Made by a program: the position numbers and the translations under genes. A stretch of DNA of 64,000 nt, taken from positions 62,001 through 126,000 of the forward strand of contig JAKLIW010000002.1 of assembly GCA_022709425.1 (NCBI GenBank). Direction: 5' to 3'. The notes beneath the pieces are model-generated. The model was not told the DNA's origin and searched no databases. It saw nothing but the letters and a program-made list of their open reading frames with translations. How positions within the stretch are numbered: the first letter of the stretch is position 1; each line of letters starts with the position of its first letter. The DNA is from a bacterium. Its GTDB lineage: Bacteria; UBP6; UBA1177; JAKLFG01. This document shows, piece after piece, positions 17,167 through 26,012 of this stretch.

Positions 17167-17748
17167 ATGGACTGGAAGCAATTCATTGCAAATTTAGTTG
17201 CAAGTCTCGCTTGGCCTACGGTTGCTATTATCTTCCTTTGCGTATTCCGTAAAGAACTTTCGAAAATAGTGCAACGATTAACACATTTTAAGTACAAAGA
17301 TCTCGAAATGGATTTTGACAAGGTCATTAAACAAGCGAAAGGGCTTCCTGATGAGTCGAAGCAGGAAGATTCGATGATAAAGAGTCCAGTATTTTCTTCG
17401 CTAGAAGATCAAATTCTGGAAGCAGTGGAACGTTCTCCTTCTGCATCAATTTTGTTGGCTTGGTCTGCCGTTGAATCCGCCGTGGCTTCGGCGGTGGCAC
17501 GTATGGCTATTTCATCAGAACCGCCATCATATAGATCGCCAATGCATAACATTGATATGCTAAACAAGCATGGCGGGCTGTCTAAGAAACACGAAACCCT
17601 GTTGCAAGAATTGCGCATGTTAAGAAATAAAGTTGCACACGAGCATAATGCAATGTTGTCTATCACACAAGATCAAGCTCTGAATTATGCAACAATTGCG
17701 ATTGACATGATCAATCATCTTGAGAGAATGCAACGCGAGGGGAAATGA
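17167..17748 (+). CDS. membrane-anchored DUF4145/HEPN-like protein
   Basis: 193 residues. One transmembrane helix (about 8-27) is followed by a linker and a helical domain. That domain ends with LRNKVAHEH, an Arg153-x4-His158 pattern as in HEPN RNases and DUF4145 domains. It lies in the AT-rich second segment, ahead of the AbiJ-like gene. A role as a membrane-tethered effector or sensor in phage defence is possible. The fold is inferred from the motif only. Confidence 0.65.
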   Translation: MDWKQFIANLVASLAWPTVAIIFLCVFRKELSKIVQRLTHFKYKDLEMDFDKVIKQAKGLPDESKQEDSMIKSPVFSSLEDQILEAVERSPSASILLAWSAVESAVASAVARMAISSEPPSYRSPMHNIDMLNKHGGLSKKHETLLQELRMLRNKVAHEHNAMLSITQDQALNYATIAIDMINHLERMQREGK

Positions 17749-17833
17749 TATCGAGATTGCTGGCGACAAAATGCCCATGTTTTTTTGCGGCAAGACCCGC
17801 AGGCCTTATATTCGAAGTAGGCCCTAGCAGAAA

Positions 17834-18742
17834 ATGAAAATATCACAGGTTACTCGTCGTGACATTATTGATTCGTTGATGGCAGAAAAGATAAAATGGA
17901 GCGGTCGCCTTGAAGAAACAGAATTCTTAGCGCGGCTATTTGAACTCCAGAACTTGCCTTCGACTGATGGTCGTTTTAAAAATGCTGCTGGTGATATTTG
18001 GCAACATCGGGTAAACAACTCTGACTGGGACGAAGATTGGGTATTCTATGATCAACGCTTTAACCTTCTTGGCGGAGAAGATGAAGTGTTTCTGCGTTTT
18101 CTATGTGAGACTATTCACCCAGTTGTTCGATCTGATATAACAGAGGCGGAAAGGCTTTGCCAGCTATACAATCAGATGCTACGAAACGATGGGTTCCAAC
18201 TTGTTGAGAGAACACGTCTTTCTGGAAGACCGGTCTATGTCGGGCGATATGATGGAGTGATGATTACTCCGGGTGTGTCGGCGGCGCGGGCGACATTAGC
18301 TGGTGCTGATCCGGGATATGTTGCCCAACAGATTACAAGGATGGATGCTGCAATTGCCAATGACCCTGGACTTGCTATTGGGACGGCAAAAGAATTAGTC
18401 GAAACATGTTGCAGAACGATTCTAATGGCGCGTGATGTCGAAATTCCCAAAACAGTTGATTTGGTCGAACTCGTAAAGCTCACAAGTAAAGAGTTGGAGT
18501 TGACCCCTGATGATATTTCCGAAAAGGCTAAGGCAAGTGCAACGATTAAACGATTGCTTAATAATCTGGCAACGATTACACAAGCTGTTGCGGAATTGAG
18601 AAATCATTATGGAACAGGTCACGGAAAAGTTGCTGGTGCAAAGGGACTTAAGTCTCGTCATGCAAAATTAGCCGTTGGTGCCGCATCGACGCTGGCTGTT
18701 TTTCTTGCGGAAACTCACCATGAGCGACCTAAAAACAAATGA
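17834..18742 (+). CDS. AbiJ-like abortive infection protein
   Basis: 302 residues. The first ~110 look like an AbiJ N-terminal domain (RRDIIDSL, LPSTDGRFKNAAGDIWQH, FLRFLCETIHPVVR). The C-terminal ~150 match the abortive-infection C-terminal domain, ending LRNHYGTGHGK with Arg256-x6-His263, then SRHAKLAVGAASTLAVFLAE. This Arg-His pattern is that of HEPN ribonucleases. Such proteins are thought to halt the cell on phage infection. Its stop overlaps the next ATG (ATGA), so the two form an operon. Confidence 0.8.
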   Translation: MKISQVTRRDIIDSLMAEKIKWSGRLEETEFLARLFELQNLPSTDGRFKNAAGDIWQHRVNNSDWDEDWVFYDQRFNLLGGEDEVFLRFLCETIHPVVRSDITEAERLCQLYNQMLRNDGFQLVERTRLSGRPVYVGRYDGVMITPGVSAARATLAGADPGYVAQQITRMDAAIANDPGLAIGTAKELVETCCRTILMARDVEIPKTVDLVELVKLTSKELELTPDDISEKAKASATIKRLLNNLATITQAVAELRNHYGTGHGKVAGAKGLKSRHAKLAVGAASTLAVFLAETHHERPKNK

Positions 18743-19272
18743 CACTTTTTCCTGATCAACAACCAATGGATGTTCCTGAACCGGAAGGTTCTGATGCCAA
18801 AGAGGTTTTTGCTTTCTTTGGTCTGTGCACATACAATATTCAAGTTGTTGAACAAGGACTAATCAACTTGGTCGTTGGTCTTCGCGCAAAAGGACTTACA
18901 GGTTTGACAGCTCAGAAGTTTGATGTTTTATTCGATGAAATGGGGAAAAAAACATTAGGGCAACTTATTGCAGATATTCGTCGTCATATTGCTGTTTCAT
19001 CGGAATTGGAAGATGCTCTTACCACAGCTTTACAAGAAAGAAACTACATTGCTCATCATTTCTTTGCCTCCCACGATGTTGATTTCATGTCAGATAAAGG
19101 TCGTGTTGACATGATCAGAGAGCTCAGAAGAAGTATAATGCGTTTCCAGACCCTTGATCGGCAAATTGACTTAATAGCACACCCATTGTTTGAGAAGTTA
19201 GGTCTTACGGAAGAGATAATTCAAAAGGAATTGGCGAAAAAAAAGGCTGAAGCAGCAAGCAAAGACCTATAA
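18739..19272 (+). CDS. HEPN-like helical protein co-transcribed with AbiJ
   Basis: 177 residues, mostly helical, with the pattern ERNYIAHHFF (Arg101-x4-His106) typical of HEPN domains, and a Lys-rich C terminus. ATG 18739 overlaps the AbiJ-like stop by four bases, so the two are translationally coupled. I do not know a named family. Function as partner, antitoxin or second RNase is an inference from position. Confidence 0.65.
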   Translation: MTLFPDQQPMDVPEPEGSDAKEVFAFFGLCTYNIQVVEQGLINLVVGLRAKGLTGLTAQKFDVLFDEMGKKTLGQLIADIRRHIAVSSELEDALTTALQERNYIAHHFFASHDVDFMSDKGRVDMIRELRRSIMRFQTLDRQIDLIAHPLFEKLGLTEEIIQKELAKKKAEAASKDL

Positions 19273-19293
19273 GCCTGAGAGTAAGTATAGAAT

Positions 19294-19330
19294 GCTTTTA
19301 TTGCCTTGTCCGGCTCATACGCTATAATCG
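19294..19330 (+). promoter_or_regulatory. rpe promoter, copy 2 of the duplicated sequence
   Basis: TTGCCT (19301-19306) and TATAAT (19323-19328) are 16 bp apart. The 37-nt block is repeated at 16775-16811 with one mismatch. It marks the right border of the accessory region. Confidence 0.75.
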
Positions 19331-19354
19331 AGCGACTTTGATAGGGAGTTGCCC

Positions 19355-20011
19355 ATGGTGAAGATCGCTCCGTCGATACTTTCGGCCGATTTCACGCATC
19401 TTGCCGACGAGATCCGCTCCATCGAGGAGAGCGGCGCCGACATCGTCCACCTTGACATCATGGACGGCCACTTCGTCCCGAACATCACCTTCGGCCCGTT
19501 CGTCGTCAAGCAGATACGGGCGCTCACCAAACTGCCGCTCGACGCCCACCTGATGATAGAAGAACCGGGTCAGTTCCTGCAGGCGTTCAAAGATGCCGGG
19601 AGCGACTGGATAACGGTCCATGTCGAGACCGAACGGCACCTCCACCGGACGCTTCAGCAGATACGGGCCATCGGCTGCAAGGCGGGGGTGTCGCTCAATC
19701 CCCACACCGGGCTCGACTGGATGCCGTCGGTGGCCGATCTGATGGACCTCGTGCTGGTGATGACGGTCAATCCCGGCTTCGGGGCGCAGAAATACATCCC
19801 GGCGGCGGCGGCCAAGATACGCGACATCGCCGCATTCCGCGCCAAGCATAAACTCCCCTTCGAGATATCGGTCGACGGCGGTATCAATGAACAGACCGCC
19901 CCCGAGGTGATCGGGCTGGGCGCCGACATACTCGTCGCGGGGAATGCCTTTTTTTCACACCCCGCCGCCGAACGGCCCGCCATTGTCAGGAAACTCCGCA
20001 CCGGAAAGTAA
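19355..20011 (+). CDS. rpe: ribulose-phosphate 3-epimerase
   Basis: 218 residues, a TIM barrel with the family motifs IAPSILSADF, HLDIMDGHFVPNITFGP (metal-binding His/Asp), MTVNPGFGAQ and VDGGI. It interconverts ribulose-5-P and xylulose-5-P. ATG 19355 is chosen because AGGGAG (19343-19348) is at correct spacing; TTG 19349 is less likely. GC content returns to the host level here, just right of the accessory region. Confidence 0.96.
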   Translation: MVKIAPSILSADFTHLADEIRSIEESGADIVHLDIMDGHFVPNITFGPFVVKQIRALTKLPLDAHLMIEEPGQFLQAFKDAGSDWITVHVETERHLHRTLQQIRAIGCKAGVSLNPHTGLDWMPSVADLMDLVLVMTVNPGFGAQKYIPAAAAKIRDIAAFRAKHKLPFEISVDGGINEQTAPEVIGLGADILVAGNAFFSHPAAERPAIVRKLRTGK

Positions 20012-20044
20012 CGGTACTCTTCTTCAGTATGTTTCAGGAAAAAT

Positions 20045-20293
20045 TCAGGCCGGCAGTATAGGATGGAGGAATTTCAGTAACACACCGATCGGATCGGTGG
20101 TGAGCGACAGCGCCGCTATCATCAGTGAAAGAACCAGCATCAGGATGAACAGGAACGCCCGCAGTTCGCTTTTGGCGGTCATCCGTTTCTTGCGCCGCGG
20201 TTCAAATGCGCGAAGGCGCAGTTGGGTCGGCCCGTGCCCCGCCGTAGCGGCGTTTTGTCCTTCCATGCTCAGCGGCGCCTTGTTGTCAGCCAT
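20045..20293 (-). CDS. small single-pass membrane protein, unknown
   Basis: 82 residues. The N terminus is soluble and basic, with one transmembrane helix at about 48-68. Its ATG lies inside the pyrG 3' end (8-nt overlap), so it is probably translated as the last gene of the gap-pgk-pyrG cluster. No family was recognised. Confidence 0.5.
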   Translation of the reverse strand: MADNKAPLSMEGQNAATAGHGPTQLRLRAFEPRRKKRMTAKSELRAFLFILMLVLSLMIAALSLTTDPIGVLLKFLHPILPA

Positions 20294-21899
20294 GATGCTC
20301 CTTATTCTTTATCGATGCGGCGACGAAGGCGGAAAAGAGCGGATGGGGCTGGAACGGCTTCGATTTGAATTCGGGGTGGAACTGACAGCCGAGGAAATAG
20401 GGGTGTCCCGTAAGTTCGACCATTTCGACCAGACCCGTTTCCTTGTCGCGGCCCGTTATCTTGAGCCCTTTGGCGGCGAGCTCCTTCTCGAACCGTGAAT
20501 TGAATTCGAGCCGGTGGCGGTGCCGTTCGCTGATCGTGTTCGTTTTGTAGGCGGCGTGGGCGAGTGTTCCCGGCTCCACGGCGCAGGTGTAGGCGCCGAG
20601 TCGCATGGTGCCGCCGAGCGCCTTGAGTCCCTTCTGACCTTCCATGAGATCGATGACGGGGTATTTCGTGTTCTTGTCGAATTCGGTCGAGTGGGCGCCG
20701 GTCATGCCGCAGACATGGCGCGCGAACTCGATGGTCGCGATCTGCATGCCCAGACAGATGCCGAAGTAGGGTATCTTGTTCTCGCGGGCGTAGCGGGCCG
20801 CCATGATCTTCCCCTCGATGCCGCGGTTGCCGAAGCCGCCGGGGACGAGGATGCCGTCGCATTTTCCGAGTTCCTCGACCGGGAACTCCCCTTTTTCGAG
20901 TTTTTCCGAATCGATGTAGTTGAGTTCGACGCGGTGCGAATTCTCGATGCCGCCGTGGTGGAGCGCCTCGTTGAGCGACTTGTACGACTCCTTGAGGTCG
21001 ACATACTTGCCGACCACCGCGATCCGGACGGTCCCCTTCGGGTTGTTGATCCGTTCGCAGATGGTCTCCCACTTCTTGAGTCCGGCCGAGCGCGACCAGA
21101 TGTTGAGGTATTTCGCGATGATCTCGTCGACCCCCTGACGGGCGTAGACCAGCGGCAGTTCGTAGATATTCTTGACATCGACCGCCGAGAAGACCGCCTC
21201 TTTTTTGACGTTGGTAAAGAGCGCTATCTTCTCCCGCATATCGTCGGTCATCTCGGTCTCGCAGCGGCACAAGAGGATGTCGGGCTGGATACCGATGGCG
21301 CGCAGTTCCTTGACGCTGTGCTGGGTCGGTTTGGTCTTGAACTCGCCTGCGGAGCGGATGTAGGGGATGAGCGTCAGGTGGACATAGAGGACATTCTCGC
21401 GCCCCACATCGTAGGCGAACTGGCGGATCGCCTCGAGGAACGGGAGGCTCTCGATATCGCCGACCGTGCCGCCGATCTCGACCTGAATGATGTCGGCGGT
21501 CGGGGCGAGCTGGGTGATCTTCGATTTTATCTCGTTGGTGATGTGCGGGATGACCTGCACCGTCTTGCCGAGATATTCCCCCTTGCGCTCCTTGGTGATG
21601 ACCGTGTCGTATATCTGGCCGGTGGTGAAGTTGTTGCCGCGGCCGACGGTGATATTGCAGAACCGTTCGTAGTGGCCGAGGTCCAGATCGGTCTCGGCGC
21701 CGTCGTCGGTCACGAAGACCTCGCCGTGCTGGAAGGGACTCATCGTCCCGGGATCGACGTTGATGTAGGGATCGAATTTGAGGAGGTTCACCGTGATGCC
21801 GCGGCTTTCGAGGAGCGCGCCGACGGTGGTCGATGCGATACCCTTGCCCAGAGAACTGATGACGCCGCCGGTGAAGAAGATATATTTGGTCTGTTTCAT
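20286..21899 (-). CDS. pyrG: CTP synthase
   Basis: 537 residues. The synthase domain begins [17 protein letters not shown], and [19 protein letters not shown] is visible. The C-terminal glutamine amidotransferase domain has GICLGMQ (nucleophilic Cys) and a late His-x-Glu in FHPEF. It makes CTP from UTP. It follows pgk after 4 bp. Confidence 0.98.
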   Translation of the reverse strand: MKQTKYIFFTGGVISSLGKGIASTTVGALLESRGITVNLLKFDPYINVDPGTMSPFQHGEVFVTDDGAETDLDLGHYERFCNITVGRGNNFTTGQIYDTVITKERKGEYLGKTVQVIPHITNEIKSKITQLAPTADIIQVEIGGTVGDIESLPFLEAIRQFAYDVGRENVLYVHLTLIPYIRSAGEFKTKPTQHSVKELRAIGIQPDILLCRCETEMTDDMREKIALFTNVKKEAVFSAVDVKNIYELPLVYARQGVDEIIAKYLNIWSRSAGLKKWETICERINNPKGTVRIAVVGKYVDLKESYKSLNEALHHGGIENSHRVELNYIDSEKLEKGEFPVEELGKCDGILVPGGFGNRGIEGKIMAARYARENKIPYFGICLGMQIATIEFARHVCGMTGAHSTEFDKNTKYPVIDLMEGQKGLKALGGTMRLGAYTCAVEPGTLAHAAYKTNTISERHRHRLEFNSRFEKELAAKGLKITGRDKETGLVEMVELTGHPYFLGCQFHPEFKSKPFQPHPLFSAFVAASIKNKEHHG

Positions 21900-21903
21900 A
21901 GTG

Positions 21904-23088
21904 TCAGCCCTTGAGCGCCTCGACGCCCGGGAGCGTCTTGTCGCGGATGAATTCCAAACTCGCGCCGCCGCCGGTCGAGATGTGGCCGATCTTGTCGGCG
22001 ACGCCGGCCTTGTTCATCATCGACACCGAATCGCCGCCGCCGGTGACGGTGAATGCCGTCGCTTCGCCCACCGCGTGGGCCAGCGCGATGCTTCCCTTCG
22101 CGAAGATATCTTTCTCGAACACCCCCATCGGGCCGTTCCAGAAGATGGTCTTCGCCTTCGCCACTTCGTCGGCGTAGAGTTTGATCGTCTTCGGGCCGAT
22201 GTCGAACCCGAGATAGTTGTCGGCGAAGTCGTCGTTGCCGAAGACTTTCGTCTCGGTCGCGTCGATGCCGGTGGCCGCCAGATGGTCGACCGGGAGGAGC
22301 AGTTTCACCTTGCGCGCCTCGGCCCCCTTGATGACCTCGAGCGCCACGGAAACCTTGTCCTTTTCGACCAGAGAACTGCCGAGTTTTATCCCTTTGGCCG
22401 CGAGGAAGGTGTAGGCCATCGCGCCGCCGATGATGAGCGCATCGACCGAATCGAGGAGCGACCGGATGATGCCGATCTTGTCGGATACCTTCGCGCCGCC
22501 GAGTATGGCGGTGAAGCCGTCGCCGCGCTTGAAGTGGAGCAGTTTGCCGAGTTCGGTGATCTCCTTTTCCATCAGGAAGCCCATCCCCTTGGTCTCCATG
22601 AGGAGCGGCAGGGCGTGGACCGACGCGTTCTTGCGGTGCGATACGCCGAAGGCGTCGTTGATGTAGATGTCGCACAGTTTCGCGAGATCCTTCGCGAAGG
22701 CGCCGTCGTTGTCGCCCTCGCCGGGGTAGAAGCGGAGGTTCTCAAGGACGAGCACCTGTCCCGGCTTGAGATCGCGCACCATCTGCTGGGTCCCCATGCC
22801 GATGCAGTCCTCGAAGAAGATGACCTCGATGTCCATCAGTTCGGCGAGTTTCGCCGCGACCGGCTCCATCGAGTATTCCATCTTCCGTTCCCCGTCGGGA
22901 CGGCCGAAGTGCGACGCGATGATGACCCGCGCGTTGTGTTCGATGGCGTGCCGGATGGTCGGTATTGCCGCCTCGATGCGGGTGGTGTCGGTGATGTTCC
23001 CCTTCTTGTCCATCGGGACGTTGAAATCGGTGCGGATGAAGACCCTTTTCTCGCGTATCGCGAGATCCTTTATCGACTTGATGGCCAT
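21904..23088 (-). CDS. pgk: phosphoglycerate kinase
   Basis: 394 residues of standard Pgk length. Motifs include RTDFNVPMD (residues ~19-27), SHFGRPDG near 60, [11 protein letters not shown] near 113, and the C-terminal [13 protein letters not shown] loop. It is the glycolytic ATP-forming kinase. It forms a tight cluster with gap upstream and pyrG downstream; tpiA is not here. Confidence 0.97.
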   Translation of the reverse strand: MAIKSIKDLAIREKRVFIRTDFNVPMDKKGNITDTTRIEAAIPTIRHAIEHNARVIIASHFGRPDGERKMEYSMEPVAAKLAELMDIEVIFFEDCIGMGTQQMVRDLKPGQVLVLENLRFYPGEGDNDGAFAKDLAKLCDIYINDAFGVSHRKNASVHALPLLMETKGMGFLMEKEITELGKLLHFKRGDGFTAILGGAKVSDKIGIIRSLLDSVDALIIGGAMAYTFLAAKGIKLGSSLVEKDKVSVALEVIKGAEARKVKLLLPVDHLAATGIDATETKVFGNDDFADNYLGFDIGPKTIKLYADEVAKAKTIFWNGPMGVFEKDIFAKGSIALAHAVGEATAFTVTGGGDSVSMMNKAGVADKIGHISTGGGASLEFIRDKTLPGVEALKG

Positions 23089-23103
23089 GACTGTCTCCCC
23101 GTT

Positions 23104-24117
23104 CTACTTCATGAGTACTTTGGTGATGACATCGATCATGCGGTTCGAGTAGCCCCATTCGTTGTCGTACCACGCGAGGACCTTGAGCAGATTGCCGCCC
23201 ATGATCTGCGTGTAGGGGGCGTCGACGATGCCGCTGTGCGGGTTGCCGTTGAAATCCTTCGAGACCAGTTCTTCGTCGGAGACGGCGAGGATGTTCTTGA
23301 ATTCGCCGTTCGCGTATTCACGGAACTTTGCGTTGACCTCTTCCTTGGTGACGGTCGATTCGAGTTCGTAGACCGCGTCGACCAGCGACACATTGGGCGT
23401 CGGGACGCGCACCGAGATGCCGTCGAACTTTCCCTTGAGTTCGGGGATGACCAACCCCACCGCCTTGGCGGCGCCGGTGGTCGTGGGAATCATCGACAGG
23501 GCGCCGGCACGGGCGCGGCGGAGGTCCTTATGCTCGAGGTCGAGGATGCGCTGGTCGTTAGTGTAGGAGTGGATGGTGGTCATGAAGCCTTTCTTGATCT
23601 TCCAGTGCTTGTGGATGATGTAGGTGACCGGCGCGTAGCAGTTGGTGGTGCAGGAGGCGTTCGAGATGATATGGTGTTTCGCCGGGTCGTAGGCTTTGTC
23701 GTTGACGCCGTAGACCAGCGTGATGTCGGAATCGTTGGCCGGGGCGCTGATGAGCACCTTTTTGGCGCCCGCCGCGCGGAGTATCTCGGCCTTATCTTTT
23801 TTGGCGTATTTGCCGGTCGACTCGACGACGATGTCGATATCCTTGTAGTTGAGCTGGGAGCCGTCCTTTATCGCGGTGACCGGGATCTCTTTCCCGTCGA
23901 TGACGATGGCGGTCTCGGTTGCCTTCACCTCGCGGTTCCAGATCCCCGCGACCGAATCGTACTTGAGCAGATGGGCGAGCGTCTTGGCGTCGGTGAGGTC
24001 GTTGATGGTGACGAATTCCATGTCCTCGCGGCCGTACCCGATGCGGAACACCATTCTGCCGATGCGGCCGAACCCGTTGATGGCTACCCTGATCTTCTTT
24101 CCCATGGTTTCCTCCAA
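23104..24117 (-). CDS. gap: glyceraldehyde-3-phosphate dehydrogenase
   Basis: 337 residues. The NAD-binding start reads RVAINGFGRIGRMVFR, and the catalytic Cys is in SNASCTTNCYAP near residue 155. TTGAAKAVGLVIPELKGKF and WYDNEWGYSNR are also present. A Shine-Dalgarno (GGAGGAAA) precedes ATG 24117. Confidence 0.98.
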   Translation of the reverse strand: MEETMGKKIRVAINGFGRIGRMVFRIGYGREDMEFVTINDLTDAKTLAHLLKYDSVAGIWNREVKATETAIVIDGKEIPVTAIKDGSQLNYKDIDIVVESTGKYAKKDKAEILRAAGAKKVLISAPANDSDITLVYGVNDKAYDPAKHHIISNASCTTNCYAPVTYIIHKHWKIKKGFMTTIHSYTNDQRILDLEHKDLRRARAGALSMIPTTTGAAKAVGLVIPELKGKFDGISVRVPTPNVSLVDAVYELESTVTKEEVNAKFREYANGEFKNILAVSDEELVSKDFNGNPHSGIVDAPYTQIMGGNLLKVLAWYDNEWGYSNRMIDVITKVLMK

Positions 24118-24123
24118 GAAAAG

Positions 24124-25122
24124 TTACTCTTTGTATGCCCCTGCTGTTTTATAGAACGGACGCTGAAGCGAATATATCTGTTTGGTCCAGTTATCCTCCA
24201 TGTCGCCCTGCAGGCCGATCTGGACGGCGTCGAGGTTGGCGTCGAGATTGTCGGCCATCGCAACGATAAGCGCGTCCATGGTCTTGGGCCGCTTGGGTGA
24301 CCCGAAATCGTACTCGCCGTGGTGCGAGAGCATGATATGGAGCAGTTCCATCTGCATCTCGGCGTTGTCGGGGAGCGCCTTTTTGAGAAGTTTTTCGATG
24401 AACGAGGCGCCCATGTAGACGTGACCGAGGAGCCTGCCGCGGTCGCTGTATTTCTCGACGATGGAGGTCGAGGTGTTGACCTGAAATTCGAATATCTTGC
24501 CCACATCGTGTATCAGCGCACCCACCAGAATGTTCATCCGGTTGACCGGATAGCGTTCCTCGTAACGCTCCGCGATGGAAAAGGCTAGTTCGGCGACGTT
24601 GAGCGAATGTTCCCACAGACCGCGCCGGTAGCTGTGGTGCATGCTCTTGCCCGCCGGGATGGAGCGGAACAGTTCCCAGATGCGGCCCGATGTCTCGAAT
24701 TCTTCGATGACGGCGCGTCGTAGCGGGTCGAGCATATCTTTCGCTTGTTGCCACCGTGCGACGAGCGCATCGATGCTCTGGGGCGATTCGGGGATGATGC
24801 CGGGAATCGAATCGATCTCGGCGGGCGGCACCAGCGCGGCATCCTCGATGACCACCTGCAGAGAATTCTGATACTTCGAAACGCGGCCGTTCATCACCTT
24901 GATGATGTTGCCCGTTTCGGTGGTGTTCTCGATGCCGTCGGTGACATCCCAGACCTTGCCGTTGATGTTCGCGGCGCCGTCGGTCAGTTCGAGATCGATG
25001 TAGCGAACATTGTTCTTGCCCGTCTTCACCACCGCGCGCCGCACCAAGAAATAACAACGGTTGTCGGGAATGATGATGCGCCCCTCTTCGAGCGCCGCTA
25101 TCAGGAGACGATCTTTTGCCAT
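24124..25122 (-). CDS. YhaM-like 3'-5' exoribonuclease (OB fold + HD domain)
   Basis: 332 residues. The N-terminal ~130 form an OB fold (YIDLELTDGAANINGKVWD). The HD domain follows with the metal ligands in HHSYRRGLWEHSLNVAE, GALIHDVGK and LSHHGEYDFGSP. This arrangement is that of YhaM-type exoribonucleases. ATG 25122 is chosen because residue 1 MAKDRLL matches the domain start; the longer frame to 25203 overlaps the cupin gene. Confidence 0.85.
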   Translation of the reverse strand: MAKDRLLIAALEEGRIIIPDNRCYFLVRRAVVKTGKNNVRYIDLELTDGAANINGKVWDVTDGIENTTETGNIIKVMNGRVSKYQNSLQVVIEDAALVPPAEIDSIPGIIPESPQSIDALVARWQQAKDMLDPLRRAVIEEFETSGRIWELFRSIPAGKSMHHSYRRGLWEHSLNVAELAFSIAERYEERYPVNRMNILVGALIHDVGKIFEFQVNTSTSIVEKYSDRGRLLGHVYMGASFIEKLLKKALPDNAEMQMELLHIMLSHHGEYDFGSPKRPKTMDALIVAMADNLDANLDAVQIGLQGDMEDNWTKQIYSLQRPFYKTAGAYKE

Positions 25123-25126
25123 GCGA

Positions 25127-25399
25127 TCAATCGAACCGGTAATATTTCTTGATCGGTTTGCGCACCTCCCATGTGCAGGCAAGTTCGGCCGGGAAGGTGA
25201 CAAAGTCGCCTTTCTTTATATCGTACTTTTTCCCGGAGTCGCTGTCGGTGATGGTGACCTCGCCTTCAAGAAAAAGGCACTGTTCCTGTGAGTCGTAGAA
25301 CCACGGGAAGTTGGAGACCTCTTTTTCCCAGATGGACCAGCTCTTGATGCCGCGCTTCTGGATCTCGGTGTCATTCAGTTTTTCGATAATGACGGACAT
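25127..25399 (-). CDS. small cupin protein (EutQ/DUF861 type)
   Basis: 90 residues forming one cupin barrel. CLFLEGEVTITDSDSGKK and KKGDFVTFPAELACTWEV are the two cupin half-motifs, and IKKYYRF is the family end. CGGAGGAATCC precedes the ATG. It lies 4 bp upstream of the exoribonuclease gene. Substrate unknown. Confidence 0.8.
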   Translation of the reverse strand: MSVIIEKLNDTEIQKRGIKSWSIWEKEVSNFPWFYDSQEQCLFLEGEVTITDSDSGKKYDIKKGDFVTFPAELACTWEVRKPIKKYYRFD

Positions 25400-25489
25400 G
25401 GATTCCTCCGTAGGGAAAGGTATTCAAAAACGGGCGAAGTGTACCCCTCGCGGGAGGAAAAAGCAATTTTTCGACCGAGACGTTCGGTA

Positions 25490-25795
25490 CTACTTCGCTG
25501 CCGCTTCCGTAGTAGCCGGGGCCGGAGCGGGCGCGGGGGTCGGTTCGGCCGCCGGAGCGGGCGTCGGGGCTGGACGAACCTTTGCTTCGCACTCGTTCTT
25601 GCACTTGGTGAAGTAGTTGTCGCACTGTTTTTCCGCATCGGGTGACTTGGCAAGCGACATACAGCCGTTAAAGGCCATTGCGCAGTTCTTGAGACAGTCG
25701 GTCGGGAACGAGTTCACATCGACCGCCTCTTTCTTCGCGCAACCAGCGAACAGGAGGACGACAAACAACAACGCCGCAAAAAACATCTTCATCAT
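25490..25795 (-). CDS. small Cys-rich lipoprotein with Pro/Ala tail
   Basis: About 101 residues. The signal peptide ends at Cys19 (VVLLFAGC). A short domain with several Cys (CLKNCAMAFNGC, CDNYFTKCKNEC) resembles a small helical Cys-rich repeat. A PAPTPAPAAEPTP tail is probably wall-spanning or flexible. ATG 25795 follows GGGGATC. Function unknown. Confidence 0.7.
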   Translation of the reverse strand: MMKMFFAALLFVVLLFAGCAKKEAVDVNSFPTDCLKNCAMAFNGCMSLAKSPDAEKQCDNYFTKCKNECEAKVRPAPTPAPAAEPTPAPAPAPATTEAAAK

Positions 25796-26012
25796 GATGA
25801 TCCCCTTTTTTCGTGGAGGATGGCGGCCCGACCACCCCGATGTCCCTGCCGGAAAAGGCCCACCCCGTCCGGCACCCAGATGCGGTACCATAGCAAAAAG
25901 AAGGGGAAAAGTCAATAGAATAGTAATCAAAACAGATAAAAAAGAAATCGGCAGGTTGATTTATTGCGCAAGTGCGGTATCATCGCCGGTCGTTCCACGG
26001 AGGTCGGTCGGC

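Noticed and set aside
21778..24300. 840-codon plus-strand frame opposite pgk and gap
   Set aside because: Shadow of strongly conserved minus-strand genes.
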